From Lachnospiraceae bacterium (GTDB taxonomy: Bacteria > Bacillota > Clostridia > Lachnospirales > Lachnospiraceae): a DNA stretch of 41,750 nucleotides. The notes beneath the pieces are model-generated. The model did no database searches and was not told the origin of the DNA. It saw only the letters and a program-made list of their open reading frames with translations. The stretch covers positions 1 to 41,750 of the forward strand of contig JABZIV010000015.1 of the NCBI GenBank assembly GCA_015258095.1, written 5' to 3'. Shown one piece after another: positions 31,635 to 40,769 of the stretch. Positions within the stretch are counted from its first letter, which is position 1; every line of letters starts with the position of its first letter. A program made the position numbers and the translations under genes.

Positions 31635-33098
31635 ATGTCGCTAATGGATATCATTTTCGGTGCGCCGGAGGAAGAAGAAGTCAGAAATGAAGCGGGCGTC
31701 ATCTTAAAACCGGTTCAGGTTCTGAACGCAAAAGGGGAGAAGATTGCCACCGTGACCGCCGGGGATATTCTTGAGATTGTTCAGGAAAAAGAGCTCGGAC
31801 AGATTCGCCTTGTGCAGAAAAATGGGAAGGGAAATGAAATCAAGACGCTCATGACCTGCCCTTATGCACAAAATGCAGATGCGAGAAAAGAACTTACGGA
31901 TATGATGACCGCCGTACAGAAAGACATTGAAAATGTCTACGAAACGGGAAAAGAGAGTATACGGATACCGGAGAGTAAGTACGAACTCTTCGTCTATATG
32001 CGGAGAAGACCGACTGTACCGATGGATATGGAGAAACTCAGCAGGGAGCTGTCTTCCGGAGAAGCGAGAGAGAATGTAAAACTTTTCCGTTCTTTTATGG
32101 AGAAGAATCCCCGGATCAATATCTATGCGGCAGTCTATTCTCTTGCGACCGATACGGCGTATCGCATTTTGAAGACGGAGTACCGTCAGTTCAGTAATAT
32201 CCATTTTATTCAATTGGATAACAGTGACAGAAAACCGATTACCTGGGATCATGCCCAGATTAAGGACAGCTTGAAGGATACCCCGAATGTCTGCTCTATC
32301 GGAATCGGGATTCGCCACGGAGACAAGCCGCGCTATGCGATTGAACTGACCAATGAGGACATTTCTTCCGTGGTGAAAAAAGCGGCGCTTCTTTCCCACC
32401 ATAATTTCAATATTCGGGAAGAGATGATCGATGCCCAGGCAGAGGGACACGCCAAGGGAATGTGGGATCTCGGCATAAAGAAAGGAAAGAGCGAGGACTT
32501 TATCCGAAAGACTGTGGAGGACCTGGCTCTGGAAGACGCCTGCTATCGTATACCGGAGAAGGCGGTAAAAGAAATCATTATGAAGGCGAAACAGCGCGGA
32601 TTCAACGAGGGAGAAGAGATCGGTCTGATTCGTGTTCCCGTGTTGGATCGTACTTTACTGCTGAATCTTTTCAAGCAGGCGGACGACGGTTTCCTGGTGA
32701 AAGAAGAATCCGGCGGATACCAGTATTACAGGGATGTCACGGGAAAACTCGTGATTAAATACGGCTGGACCAAAGAAAAGTCCTGGTACATTGCTCCGAC
32801 GGATAAGGAAGAAAAGGAGATTCGTGCCGAGGCGGCGCAAGTTATGCTGGAGGGAAAATATATTCGTGCCTTGCAGAAACTCCTGCGCGGGAATCGAAAC
32901 CGCTCTGTTGCGGATTCCTTCGGTAGCTTAAAGGAATTTATTCAGTCCTATCAGCAGATGGGCATCGATATGGACGAGCAGATGGATATCATTGAGAGTG
33001 CAAGGGAGTCCTTTCCGGATGAAAATATCGAAGAGTTGCAGACCGTTATTCAGGAAGTCCTTTCTCCGCATTCTGTTTATGATAATTTCGGTTTTTGA
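31635..33098 (+). CDS. Unrecognised soluble protein of 487 residues
   Basis: I do not recognise the family. No signal peptide or membrane segment is seen. The N-terminus is acidic (GAPEEEEV) and followed by a beta-rich stretch (VILKPVQVLNAKGEKIATVT). The middle contains FVYMRRRPTVPMDMEKLSRE, INIYAAVYSLATDTAYRILK and a notable IGIGIRHGDKPRYAIELTNE. The C-terminus is helical (YIRALQKLLRGNRN and later). Cysteines are few and no P-loop, zinc finger or known catalytic triad is obvious. The start at 31635 is preferred over 31617 because GAGGGAG lies at a suitable distance. It stands alone between the divergent hydrogenase and a downstream antiporter. Confidence 0.75.
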   Translation: MSLMDIIFGAPEEEEVRNEAGVILKPVQVLNAKGEKIATVTAGDILEIVQEKELGQIRLVQKNGKGNEIKTLMTCPYAQNADARKELTDMMTAVQKDIENVYETGKESIRIPESKYELFVYMRRRPTVPMDMEKLSRELSSGEARENVKLFRSFMEKNPRINIYAAVYSLATDTAYRILKTEYRQFSNIHFIQLDNSDRKPITWDHAQIKDSLKDTPNVCSIGIGIRHGDKPRYAIELTNEDISSVVKKAALLSHHNFNIREEMIDAQAEGHAKGMWDLGIKKGKSEDFIRKTVEDLALEDACYRIPEKAVKEIIMKAKQRGFNEGEEIGLIRVPVLDRTLLLNLFKQADDGFLVKEESGGYQYYRDVTGKLVIKYGWTKEKSWYIAPTDKEEKEIRAEAAQVMLEGKYIRALQKLLRGNRNRSVADSFGSLKEFIQSYQQMGIDMDEQMDIIESARESFPDENIEELQTVIQEVLSPHSVYDNFGF

Positions 33099-33161
33099 TC
33101 TGGAGCGAAGCTTGCAGACACCCTCCTTTTTTTGTAAAGTATGGGAACAATAGGAGGGAAA

Positions 33162-34802
33162 ATGAAGGAACAGTATAAAAAAATCATTTCGGGAGTCGCT
33201 CTCGCGCTTGTGTTTTTGGTTTTGTTTATCGGCTATATTGTGACGGCGAAGGGAAGCGTACAGGAAAGTATATGGGCATTGGTGCCGCCTGTAGTGGCGA
33301 TTGCCCTTGCTCTGATTACGAAGGAAGTGTACAGCTCCCTGTTTTTCGGCATTGTAACCGGTGCACTGCTTTTTTCCGGCTATCAACCGGAGAAGACGAT
33401 GCGGCATATCTTTACGGACGGCATCTTTGCCGTGCTTTCCCGTCCCGGGAATATAGGGATTCTCTGCTTTCTGGTCATCTTAGGTATGATGGTACAGCTT
33501 CTGAATAAGACGGGAGGCTCCCGTGCTTTCGGGAATTGGGCACAGGAACAGATTAAAACGAGGAAGGCGTCCATGTTTGCCACCATGCTTCTTGGCTGCC
33601 TGATTTTTATTGATGATTACTTTAATTGCCTTACGGTCGGTTCCGTAATGCTTCCCGTATCGGATAAAGCACGGGTCAGCAGAGCAAAACTGGCTTATCT
33701 TATCGATACGACCGCTGCCCCGATTTGCATCATTGCCCCGATTTCTTCCTGGGCGGCAGCGGTTTCCGGCTTTGTAGAAGGGGAAAACGGGATGAAGCTT
33801 TTTGTAGAGACGATTCCCTACAACTATTATGCCCTTTTATCCATCTGCATGATGCTCTTTCTGATTTTTCTCCAGGTGGATTTCGGACCGATGGCGGTGC
33901 ATGAAAGAAATGCGGTGAAGGGAGATCTCTTCACTACACCGGAGCGTCCATACGGGACGGAGGAGGAGAATAAGGGAAAGGAAGAAAGGGAAGGAAAAAT
34001 CGGGGATATGCTCTTCCCGGTTTTTACACTGGTGCTTTTCTGTGTAATCGGAATGCTTTATTCAGGAGGATTCTTCTCCGGTACCGATTTTGTGACCGCT
34101 TTTTCTCAGTCGGATGCGCCGACCGGTCTCGTACTGGGGTCTTTTTCCGCTTTGCTCTGTACACTCGGGTATTATTTTATACAGCGTTCCATTTCTTTTA
34201 CAGAAGCCATGGCGTGTTTACCGGAAGGCTTTAAGCAGATGGTTCCCGCTATTCTGATTCTGATTTTTGCCTGGAGTCTGAAAGAAATGACCGACAGTCT
34301 CGGGGCGGCGGCTTATGTCAGTGCCGTGGTGGCGAAGAGCACCGGAGCCATGCTCGTTCTGCTTCCCGCCTTTGTTTTCCTGATTGCGGTAGGTCTATCT
34401 TTCGCTACGGGAACGTCCTGGGGGACGTTCGGCATTCTGATTCCGATTGTGGTGGGGATTTTTCAGAAAACGGATTATACGATGATGATTCTTGCCATGT
34501 CCGCCTGTATGTCGGGGGCTGTTTGCGGAGACCATTGTTCTCCGATATCGGACACGACGATCATGTCCTCAGCCGGGGCACAGTGTCTGCATCTGAACCA
34601 TGTTACGACGCAGCTTCCGTATGCCATGCTGGTGTCGAGCGTTTCCGTGCTATGCTATGTGCTGGCGGGGATTCTGAAGAGTCCCTGGGTGCCTCTCACC
34701 GGAGGAGCGATTCTGCTTTTTGTTCTCTTGATGGAAATCAAGCGGCGGCAGGCGGAAAGAGCGGAAAAGAACAGGAAAGAACAGAAAAGTTTAGCTAGAT
34801 AA
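33162..34802 (+). CDS. NhaC-family Na+/H+ antiporter
   Basis: 546 residues with about a dozen hydrophobic segments. Family patterns include FFGIVTGALLFSG, FIDDYFNCLTVGSVMLPVSD, APICIIAPISSWAAAVSGF, SFATGTSWGTFGILIPI and SGAVCGDHCSPISDTTIMSS, typical of NhaC-type exchangers of Na+ and organic anions or H+. A charged cytoplasmic loop (about 268-285, EEENKGKEEREGK) separates the two halves, and the tail is basic. AGGAGGG before ATG 33162 decides the start over 33141. Substrate is inferred; malate/lactate exchange (MleN-like) is an alternative. Confidence 0.9.
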   Translation: MKEQYKKIISGVALALVFLVLFIGYIVTAKGSVQESIWALVPPVVAIALALITKEVYSSLFFGIVTGALLFSGYQPEKTMRHIFTDGIFAVLSRPGNIGILCFLVILGMMVQLLNKTGGSRAFGNWAQEQIKTRKASMFATMLLGCLIFIDDYFNCLTVGSVMLPVSDKARVSRAKLAYLIDTTAAPICIIAPISSWAAAVSGFVEGENGMKLFVETIPYNYYALLSICMMLFLIFLQVDFGPMAVHERNAVKGDLFTTPERPYGTEEENKGKEEREGKIGDMLFPVFTLVLFCVIGMLYSGGFFSGTDFVTAFSQSDAPTGLVLGSFSALLCTLGYYFIQRSISFTEAMACLPEGFKQMVPAILILIFAWSLKEMTDSLGAAAYVSAVVAKSTGAMLVLLPAFVFLIAVGLSFATGTSWGTFGILIPIVVGIFQKTDYTMMILAMSACMSGAVCGDHCSPISDTTIMSSAGAQCLHLNHVTTQLPYAMLVSSVSVLCYVLAGILKSPWVPLTGGAILLFVLLMEIKRRQAERAEKNRKEQKSLAR

Positions 34803-34804
34803 TT

Positions 34805-34847
34805 AAAACGCTTTAAGTAGTTTTTAAAACTGCTTAAAGCGTTTTTT
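34805..34847 (+). terminator. Terminator after the antiporter
   Basis: AAAACGCTTTAAGTAG (34805-34820) pairs with CTGCTTAAAGCGTTTT (34830-34845) at 15 of 16 positions, followed by T. It separates the antiporter from the fatty acid operon. Confidence 0.88.
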
Positions 34848-34875
34848 AGTCTAGATGTCTTAAAAAAATATTCTC

Positions 34876-34904
34876 TTGCTTTTTATTATAAGAATTTGTA
34901 TAGT
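34876..34904 (+). promoter_or_regulatory. Promoter of the fatty acid synthesis operon
   Basis: TTGCTT (34876-34881), a 17-base spacer and TATAGT (34899-34904). Just downstream, ATTTAAATATTTTAAAT is a nearly symmetrical AT-rich stretch that might bind a fatty acid regulator such as FabT, but the match to a known box is not convincing. Confidence 0.65.
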
Positions 34905-34971
34905 CTTTTTACCTATTTATTTAAATATTTTAAATCAATTAGGGGAAAGAGAGAATGAAGGGGGAAGAGAG

Positions 34972-35202
34972 ATGGATTTTGACAGACTGAAAGAGATTAT
35001 TGTGGATACATTGGCTTGTGATGAGAACAAGGTGACCTTGGACGCCGATATGGAGAAAGATTTGGAAATAGATTCTCTTTCATTAGTAGAGCTGCACATG
35101 GCACTGGAAGACGAACTTGCAGAAACCATTCCGGATGGAGAAATCGGAAAGTTGCATACGGTGCGGGATGTCCTGAACTATGTCAATGATTTAAAGAAAT
35201 AA
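34972..35202 (+). CDS. acpP: Acyl carrier protein
   Basis: 76 residues, acidic, with the phosphopantetheine attachment serine in EIDSLSLVEL (DSL motif). It carries growing acyl chains for the Fab enzymes encoded downstream. The start is fixed by GGGGGAAGAGAG before ATG 34972. It is the first gene of the operon, followed after 60 bp by accD; that gap holds a small inverted repeat (AAAACCGC...GGCGGTTTT) which might tune expression or act as a partial terminator, giving more ACP than enzyme. Confidence 0.95.
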   Translation: MDFDRLKEIIVDTLACDENKVTLDADMEKDLEIDSLSLVELHMALEDELAETIPDGEIGKLHTVRDVLNYVNDLKK

Positions 35203-35262
35203 GAGGAATCAAAACCGCTTTCTTCCATAGAAGGAGGCGGTTTTATCTATAAGGAGAAAATC

Positions 35263-36135
35263 ATGCCATCACCAATCAAAGCAGTTATAGACCTTGTGAA
35301 AGACAGGGAATTAAAACAGAAAGCGCTTTCCGATAAAGTCGGGAGTACGGCGCCAATTAAGATTTCTTCCGCTTTTATTGCCTGTAAGAAGTGTGGAAGA
35401 AGAGCGCTTCGTGCACGTTGGGAAGAGCATTTTTTTGTTTGCCCGCATTGCGGAAACTATGCGGCAATCGGAGCCTATTACCGTTTAAGTATGCTTTATG
35501 ATGCAGGTACTTTTCAGGAACTGGACAAGGAAATCGAAGTAAGAGATCCGCTCTCTTTTCCGGAATACAAAGAGAAGGTTCTTACTCTGGAGAAGAAGAC
35601 CGGACTCAAAGAGGCGGTTGTTTCCTCCAAGGGAAAGATAGGCGGAATGCCGGTTGTGGTGATTGTGATGGACAGCCGGTTCCTGATGGGTTCCATGTCG
35701 GATTCTGTAGGAGAAAAGATTACCAGAGGCGTGGAAGAGGCGGATAGAGAACACTGCCCGCTGATTATTTTCTCCGCGTCGGGCGGCGCCAGAATGCAGG
35801 AAGGCATCTTCAGTTTGATGCAGATGGCAAAGACCGCAGCGGCAATTCAGCTCTTTTCCGAGCATGGCGGACTCTTTATCAGTTTCCTGACGCACCCGAC
35901 AACCGGCGGGGTTACGGCGAGCTTTGCGACACTGGGAGACATCACCCTGGCAGAACCCGGTGCACTGATCGGCTTTGCAGGACCGAGGGTGATTGAACAG
36001 ACCATTAACAGTAAGCTTCCCAAGGGATTCCAAAGAAGTGAATATCTCGAGCAGCACGGTTTTATCGATAAAATTGTGGGGCGTAAAGAGATGCGGGATA
36101 CCCTGATTCAGCTGTTGTCCCTGCATGAGGACTAA
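35263..36135 (+). CDS. accD: Acetyl-CoA carboxylase carboxyltransferase subunit beta
   Basis: 290 residues. Together with AccA it transfers CO2 from carboxybiotin to acetyl-CoA, making malonyl-CoA. A zinc ribbon (CKKCGRRALR and CPHCGNYAAIG) begins the protein, followed by the crotonase-fold carboxyltransferase core with ASGGARMQEGIFSLMQMAKT and PTTGGVTASFATLGD. AccA follows after 9 bp. Biotin carboxylase and the biotin carrier (accC, accB) are not in the window and may lie beyond its right edge. Confidence 0.97.
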   Translation: MPSPIKAVIDLVKDRELKQKALSDKVGSTAPIKISSAFIACKKCGRRALRARWEEHFFVCPHCGNYAAIGAYYRLSMLYDAGTFQELDKEIEVRDPLSFPEYKEKVLTLEKKTGLKEAVVSSKGKIGGMPVVVIVMDSRFLMGSMSDSVGEKITRGVEEADREHCPLIIFSASGGARMQEGIFSLMQMAKTAAAIQLFSEHGGLFISFLTHPTTGGVTASFATLGDITLAEPGALIGFAGPRVIEQTINSKLPKGFQRSEYLEQHGFIDKIVGRKEMRDTLIQLLSLHED

Positions 36136-36144
36136 GGAGGAAAA

Positions 36145-37056
36145 ATGATTCGAGAGCTCTTAGAAAAAACGGAAGTACTGGATACACGCATTGCCGTGCT
36201 TTTGGAGGAAGGAAAGAAGGAAGAGGCGGAGAAGCTTCTAAAGGAGAAGAAGGACCTCTTAAGCACGGCAGAGAAGCCGGAACCGGGAGATCGCGTTTTT
36301 CTGGCGAGACATCCGAAACGACCGCACATGGAGGATTTTGTTTCTCATCTCTTTAGTGATTTCTTCGAACAAAAAGGGGATCATCTCTATGACGAGGATC
36401 ACTCCATCTATGGAGGAATTGCCCGCTTTCACGGAAAGCCGGTAACGCTCATCGGGCACAGGAAGGGGAGAAACATGGAGGAGAACCTCTTCTGTAACTT
36501 CGGGATGCCCTGCCCGGAGGGGTACAGAAAAGCCATGCGCATCATGGCGCAGGCAGAGAAATTTCATCGTCCGATTATTAGCTTTATTGACACGCCGGGG
36601 GCATATCCCGGACTGGAAGCGGAGGAGCATGGACAGGGTGAGGCCATTGCGAAGAATCTCGCCTTTATGAGCAGTCTCCACGTTCCGGTTATTGCCGTTG
36701 TGACGGGAGAGGGAAGTTCCGGCGGAGCGCTGGCTATCGGTGTTTCCAACCGGATTCTGATGCTGGAAAATGCAATCTACTCCGTACTCAGTCCGGAAGG
36801 CTTTGCCACCATTCTTTGGAAGGACAGCAGCAGAGCGGATGAAGCGGCAAAGGTCATGAAGCTTACCGCAGAAGACCTGAAAGAAGCCGGAGTCTGTGAT
36901 GAAATCATTCCGGAGACGGCGGGCGGCGCGCAGGAGGATCTGGAAGCACTTTATCGGAGTATGGATGCCGCATTGGAAAAAACATTACAGTTTTATTCTG
37001 CGATGCCGGGAGAGGAGATTCGAAAAGACCGCCTGGCGAAGTATAGAAGGATTTAG
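36145..37056 (+). CDS. accA: Acetyl-CoA carboxylase carboxyltransferase subunit alpha
   Basis: 303 residues. It partners AccD. A helical N-terminus (about 1-40) precedes the crotonase-fold domain with ARHPKRPHMEDFV, GHRKGRNMEENLFCNFGMP, FIDTPGAYPGLEAEEHGQGE and GEGSSGGALAIGVSNRI. AGGAGG just upstream supports the start. The C-terminus is short compared with plastid forms but normal for bacteria. It is followed closely by fabH. Confidence 0.97.
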   Translation: MIRELLEKTEVLDTRIAVLLEEGKKEEAEKLLKEKKDLLSTAEKPEPGDRVFLARHPKRPHMEDFVSHLFSDFFEQKGDHLYDEDHSIYGGIARFHGKPVTLIGHRKGRNMEENLFCNFGMPCPEGYRKAMRIMAQAEKFHRPIISFIDTPGAYPGLEAEEHGQGEAIAKNLAFMSSLHVPVIAVVTGEGSSGGALAIGVSNRILMLENAIYSVLSPEGFATILWKDSSRADEAAKVMKLTAEDLKEAGVCDEIIPETAGGAQEDLEALYRSMDAALEKTLQFYSAMPGEEIRKDRLAKYRRI

Positions 37057-37080
37057 AGGGAGTGTATGGAAGGGAGGCAG

Positions 37081-38112
37081 ATGAGCGGATTAAAGATCAT
37101 CGGACTCGGCAGAGCTTTACCGAAGAAGAAAGTGCATAATGACGATTTGGCACAGATGATGGAGACAAGCGACGAGTGGATTTTTACCCGAACCGGGATT
37201 CATGAGAGACGGTTCTGCGAGAAGGACGAGAGTGCAACGACGCTTGCCATCCGGGCGGCAAAGGAAGCTTGTCAAAATGCGGGAATCCGGGGAGACGAGC
37301 TTGGTGCAATCGTGGTCGCCTCGATGTCTTCCGACTTCGCAACCCCCAGTATGGCCTGCCTTGTTGCGGCAAGCCTGTCTGCGGAAGAGGACTGTGTCAG
37401 TCTGGACATCAGTGCCGCTTGCTCCGGTTTTGTCTATGGACTGGAAGTGGCGAGGGGATTGCTATCCTCTTCGCCCAAGAAGAAAGCGCTGGTCATCGGA
37501 ACAGAGCAGTTATCCCGTCTTTTAAAGATGGAGGATCGGACGACGGCAGTACTCTTCGGTGACGGGGCGGGAGCCTGTGTTGTAGAGGAAAGCACAGGCC
37601 TTTATGCCGCTTTCTTAGGCTCGCGCGGAGATTTCTCCATTGTGGCACCCGGCATCTATACCGGAGCCTTTGACGGATTTTATGAAGACGGAAGCGAAGA
37701 GAAAGAAAAGCTCGGACAGGGGGCAACGGCGGGAAAACATCAGAAAATTGACCATCTCCTGATGGACGGGAAAGAGGTATTTCTTTTTGCAATCGACATC
37801 ATTCCGAAGTGTATTGAAGCGGTTCTGAAGAAGACGGGTGACCGCTTGGAGGACGTGGACTACGTCGTCTGCCACCAGGCGAATTCCCGCATTATCCGGA
37901 ATGTCGTCCGGCACATGAAGGCGGATAAAGCGCAATTTTTTGAGGATATGGAGCACTTTGGAAATACATCGGGAGCGTCCATTCCGATGGCTCTAAAGGA
38001 TATGGAAGAACAGGGAAAGTTACAGAACAAAGCGAAACTTCTTTTGGTGGGATTCGGCGCGGGTCTTACCTTCGGTAGTGTAGAGATTCTCTATGAGAGG
38101 CGGGAAAGTTAA
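37081..38112 (+). CDS. fabH: Beta-ketoacyl-ACP synthase III
   Basis: 343 residues. It condenses acetyl-CoA with malonyl-ACP to start chains. The catalytic triad is present: Cys in DISAACSGFVYGLEVA, His in VVCHQANSRI and Asn in FGNTSGASIPMAL. The N-terminus at ATG 37081 (MSGLKIIGLGRALPKK) aligns with the family and has GGAGG upstream; ATG 37066 is a possible alternative with its own AGGGAG. It abuts fabK with no gap, which suggests translational coupling. Confidence 0.95.
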   Translation: MSGLKIIGLGRALPKKKVHNDDLAQMMETSDEWIFTRTGIHERRFCEKDESATTLAIRAAKEACQNAGIRGDELGAIVVASMSSDFATPSMACLVAASLSAEEDCVSLDISAACSGFVYGLEVARGLLSSSPKKKALVIGTEQLSRLLKMEDRTTAVLFGDGAGACVVEESTGLYAAFLGSRGDFSIVAPGIYTGAFDGFYEDGSEEKEKLGQGATAGKHQKIDHLLMDGKEVFLFAIDIIPKCIEAVLKKTGDRLEDVDYVVCHQANSRIIRNVVRHMKADKAQFFEDMEHFGNTSGASIPMALKDMEEQGKLQNKAKLLLVGFGAGLTFGSVEILYERRES

Positions 38113-39012
38113 ATGCGATTGAATGAAATGCTGGGTATTCGATACCCGATTATTCAGGGCGGTATGGCAAATATTGCGACGGGCGCTTTTGCTGCGGCGT
38201 GCTCCGAGGCAGGTGCTTTAGGACTCATCGGAACGGGAGGGATTCGGGAAGCGGAGGGGCTTCGGAAAGAGATTCATACCCTGAGGGAGAGAACGAGTAA
38301 GCCTTTCGGAGTCAATCTGATGCTCATGAATCCGGAAACGGAAAAGATGGTGCAGGTTTGTATAGAAGAGAAAGTTCCGGTGGTGACGACAGGAGCCGGA
38401 AATCCGGGAATCTATATGGAAGCCTTGAAAGAGGCGGGAATCAAAGTATTCCCGGTCGTAGCCGCTCCGATTCTCGCAGAGAGGATGGAAAAACTCGGGG
38501 CAGACGGCATCATCGTGGAAGGCACGGAGTCCGGCGGGCATGTCGGAGAGATGACGACGATGACATTGGTTCCGCAGACTGTGGACAGCGTAGATATTCC
38601 GGTCATAGCGGCAGGAGGCATTGCGGACAGAAGACAGCTGAAAGCCGTGTTCACTTTAGGCGCAATCGGTGCGCAGATCGGAACGATCTTACTTTCAGCG
38701 GAAGAGTGTCCGATTCATGAGAATTATAAAGAAGCCATTCTGAAAGCAAAGGGTTCGGATACGGTTGTTACCGGAAGAATCGCAGGAGTGCCGGTTCGAA
38801 TTCTGAAAAATGCAATGAGCAGAGAGTACCTTCGCCTGGAGAAGGAAGGGGCGGAGAAAATGGAACTCGAAAAGTTTACGCTGGGTTCCCTTCGAAAAGC
38901 GGTTTTTGAGGGGGATACGAAGATGGGCTCTCTTATGGCAGGGCAGACCTGCGGCCAGGTGAAGCGGATTCGTCCGGTGAAAGAGATTCTGGCGGAGCTT
39001 TGTGAGGAATAA
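38113..39012 (+). CDS. fabK: Enoyl-ACP reductase II (FMN-dependent)
   Basis: 299 residues. It reduces the enoyl-ACP double bond with NAD(P)H and FMN, replacing FabI; FabK enzymes are known to be insensitive to triclosan. The nitronate monooxygenase-like barrel shows YPIIQGGMANIATG at the start, VNLMLMN, GADGIIVEGTESGGHVGE and PVIAAGGIADRR. The start codon follows the fabH stop directly. fabD begins 16 bp downstream. Confidence 0.94.
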   Translation: MRLNEMLGIRYPIIQGGMANIATGAFAAACSEAGALGLIGTGGIREAEGLRKEIHTLRERTSKPFGVNLMLMNPETEKMVQVCIEEKVPVVTTGAGNPGIYMEALKEAGIKVFPVVAAPILAERMEKLGADGIIVEGTESGGHVGEMTTMTLVPQTVDSVDIPVIAAGGIADRRQLKAVFTLGAIGAQIGTILLSAEECPIHENYKEAILKAKGSDTVVTGRIAGVPVRILKNAMSREYLRLEKEGAEKMELEKFTLGSLRKAVFEGDTKMGSLMAGQTCGQVKRIRPVKEILAELCEE

Positions 39013-39028
39013 AAGGAAGGGGAAGTTT

Positions 39029-39964
39029 ATGGGAAAACTTGCTTTTTTATATGCGGGACAGGGAAGTCAGGTGAAAGGAATGGGAATGGACCTTTATGAG
39101 GCCTTCCCGGCTTTTCGCGAACCGTATAATACGGCACGGCTCCCTTTCGACCTGAAAGAACTGTCTTTTTATGATCCGGAGGGGAAGCTGAACAGGACAC
39201 GTTACACACAGCCTGCTCTGGTGGCCTTTGCGGTGGGAATGACAAACCTTCTCAGAGAAAACATGGTGCATCCGGACTTTGCACTCGGTCTTTCCCTGGG
39301 AGAGTATTCGGCATTGGAAGCGGCGGAAGTATTTTCCGGAAAAACGGCAGTGGAAATGGTGGCATTTCGGGGAGAAGCGATGGAGAAAGCGGCGGAAGGC
39401 ATTGATTCTTCTATGGCAGCGATCCTGGGGCTCTCCGAGGCGGAACTCACCAAGGCTGTGGAAGAAGCCGGAGGAGAGGTCTATCTCTGCAATCTGAATT
39501 GTCCGGGACAGATCGTCCTTGGCGGAGAAAGAAGCGCTGTAGAGAGGGCTTCCAAGCTTTCTTTAGAGAAAGGAGCAAAGAAAGCCATTCCGTTGAACGT
39601 TTCGGGTCCCTTCCATACGCCTTTTATGAAAGCGGCGGGCAATGCTTTACAGGGATATTTTCAGCAAATTGCGTTTGCGAAGCCGAAGTGCCGGGTGCTG
39701 TTCAATTACCTGGGACGGGAAAGAACGGATTCCGACCCGTCCATTCCGGAACTCCTTGTGGAACAGGTACAGAAGCCGGTTCGCATGGAGGAAAGTCTGT
39801 CCGCTCTCCTGGACAGCGGTGTGCGGGAATTTGTGGAAATCGGACCGGGAAAGACCTTATCCGGATTTTTAAAGAAAGTCGCGAAGGCAAAGGAAATCGA
39901 AGCGCTTACGGTACACAGTTTGGAGAAGAAGGAAGACGTGGAGGCATTTTTGTCTTCCTTATAA
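39029..39964 (+). CDS. fabD: Malonyl-CoA:ACP transacylase
   Basis: 311 residues. It loads malonyl from CoA to ACP. FLYAGQGSQVKGMGMDLYE opens the protein; the nucleophile serine is in GLSLGEYSALEA, where the common GHSLG His is Leu, as in many clostridial forms; the catalytic His is in VSGPFHTPFM. AAGGAAGGGGAAG before ATG 39029 decides the start; an in-frame GTG at 39002 overlaps fabK. The stop codon is inside the first unit of a 19-bp tandem repeat. Confidence 0.95.
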   Translation: MGKLAFLYAGQGSQVKGMGMDLYEAFPAFREPYNTARLPFDLKELSFYDPEGKLNRTRYTQPALVAFAVGMTNLLRENMVHPDFALGLSLGEYSALEAAEVFSGKTAVEMVAFRGEAMEKAAEGIDSSMAAILGLSEAELTKAVEEAGGEVYLCNLNCPGQIVLGGERSAVERASKLSLEKGAKKAIPLNVSGPFHTPFMKAAGNALQGYFQQIAFAKPKCRVLFNYLGRERTDSDPSIPELLVEQVQKPVRMEESLSALLDSGVREFVEIGPGKTLSGFLKKVAKAKEIEALTVHSLEKKEDVEAFLSSL

Positions 39965-39998
39965 GATGCATATAAGGAAATAAGATGCATATAAGGAA
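39961..39998 (+). repeat. Perfect 19-bp tandem duplication between fabD and fabG
   Basis: ATAAGATGCATATAAGGAA occurs at 39961-39979 and again at 39980-39998, followed by a partial third copy, ATAAGA. The first copy includes the fabD stop, and each contains an AAGGA that resembles a ribosome-binding site. Confidence 0.92.
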
Positions 39999-40016
39999 AT
40001 AAGAAAGGGAGAATCT

Positions 40017-40760
40017 GTGGGAAGAGAAACTTGTTTCATCACGGGGGCGAGCGGCGGAATCGGGAAGGCCATTGCTCTGAAAATGGCGGAGGAAGGCTAT
40101 AATCTGGTACTGCACTATGGAAGAGGAAAAGAGGCGGCAGAAGCCTTAAAAGCGGAGATAGAGGAAAGATATCCGGAGACGGAAGTGCTCGCCCTTTCTG
40201 CCAATGTAGAAAAGGAAGAAGAAGTCGGAAAAGCGGTGGAAGACGCGATTGCCCGTTTTTCTTCTATTGAGGTTTTGGTAAATAATGCGGGGATTACGAG
40301 AGATAAGCTGCTTTTACAGATGGATTCTTACGACTTTGATGCGGTGCTGATGACGAATTTAAGGAGTGTATTTCTTTTTTCAAAAGCCGTTTCCAGGTAT
40401 ATGCTGAAGAAGCGCTATGGCAGAATTGTTTCCATTTCCAGTGTGGTAGGCTTACACGGTAATGCCGGGCAGAGCAATTATGCAGCATCCAAGGCGGGGA
40501 TTATCGGCTTTTCAAAGTCACTTGCGAAGGAACTGGCAGGTCGGTCCGTCACGGTTAACGCGATTTGTCCCGGCTTCATTCATACCAGAATGACGGAAGT
40601 TTTGCCGGAAAATGGGAAGGAAGCTCTTCTTGGAACGATTCCCATGAAACGTTTCGGAGAAGGAGAGGATGTTGCGAATGCAGTCGCCTTTTTTGCAAAG
40701 CGGGAGTCCGCCTATATTACGGGGCAGGTACTTTCCGTGGACGGCGGTATGGGAATGTAG
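40017..40760 (+). CDS. fabG: 3-oxoacyl-ACP reductase
   Basis: 247 residues. It reduces 3-oxoacyl-ACP with NADPH. This is a short-chain dehydrogenase with the nucleotide site ITGASGGIGKAIA, the NNAG motif, and the catalytic Ser/Tyr/Lys in SISSVVG and YAASKAG. The start is a GTG at 40017 with AAAGGGAG upstream, unlike the ATG starts of its neighbours; it gives the expected N-terminus. fabF begins 9 bp downstream. Confidence 0.95.
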   Translation: MGRETCFITGASGGIGKAIALKMAEEGYNLVLHYGRGKEAAEALKAEIEERYPETEVLALSANVEKEEEVGKAVEDAIARFSSIEVLVNNAGITRDKLLLQMDSYDFDAVLMTNLRSVFLFSKAVSRYMLKKRYGRIVSISSVVGLHGNAGQSNYAASKAGIIGFSKSLAKELAGRSVTVNAICPGFIHTRMTEVLPENGKEALLGTIPMKRFGEGEDVANAVAFFAKRESAYITGQVLSVDGGMGM

Positions 40761-40769
40761 AGGGAGAAA

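Noticed and set aside
33099..33140. Terminator before the antiporter gene
   Set aside because: A T run follows, but only a four-base stem could be formed, so it was not listed.
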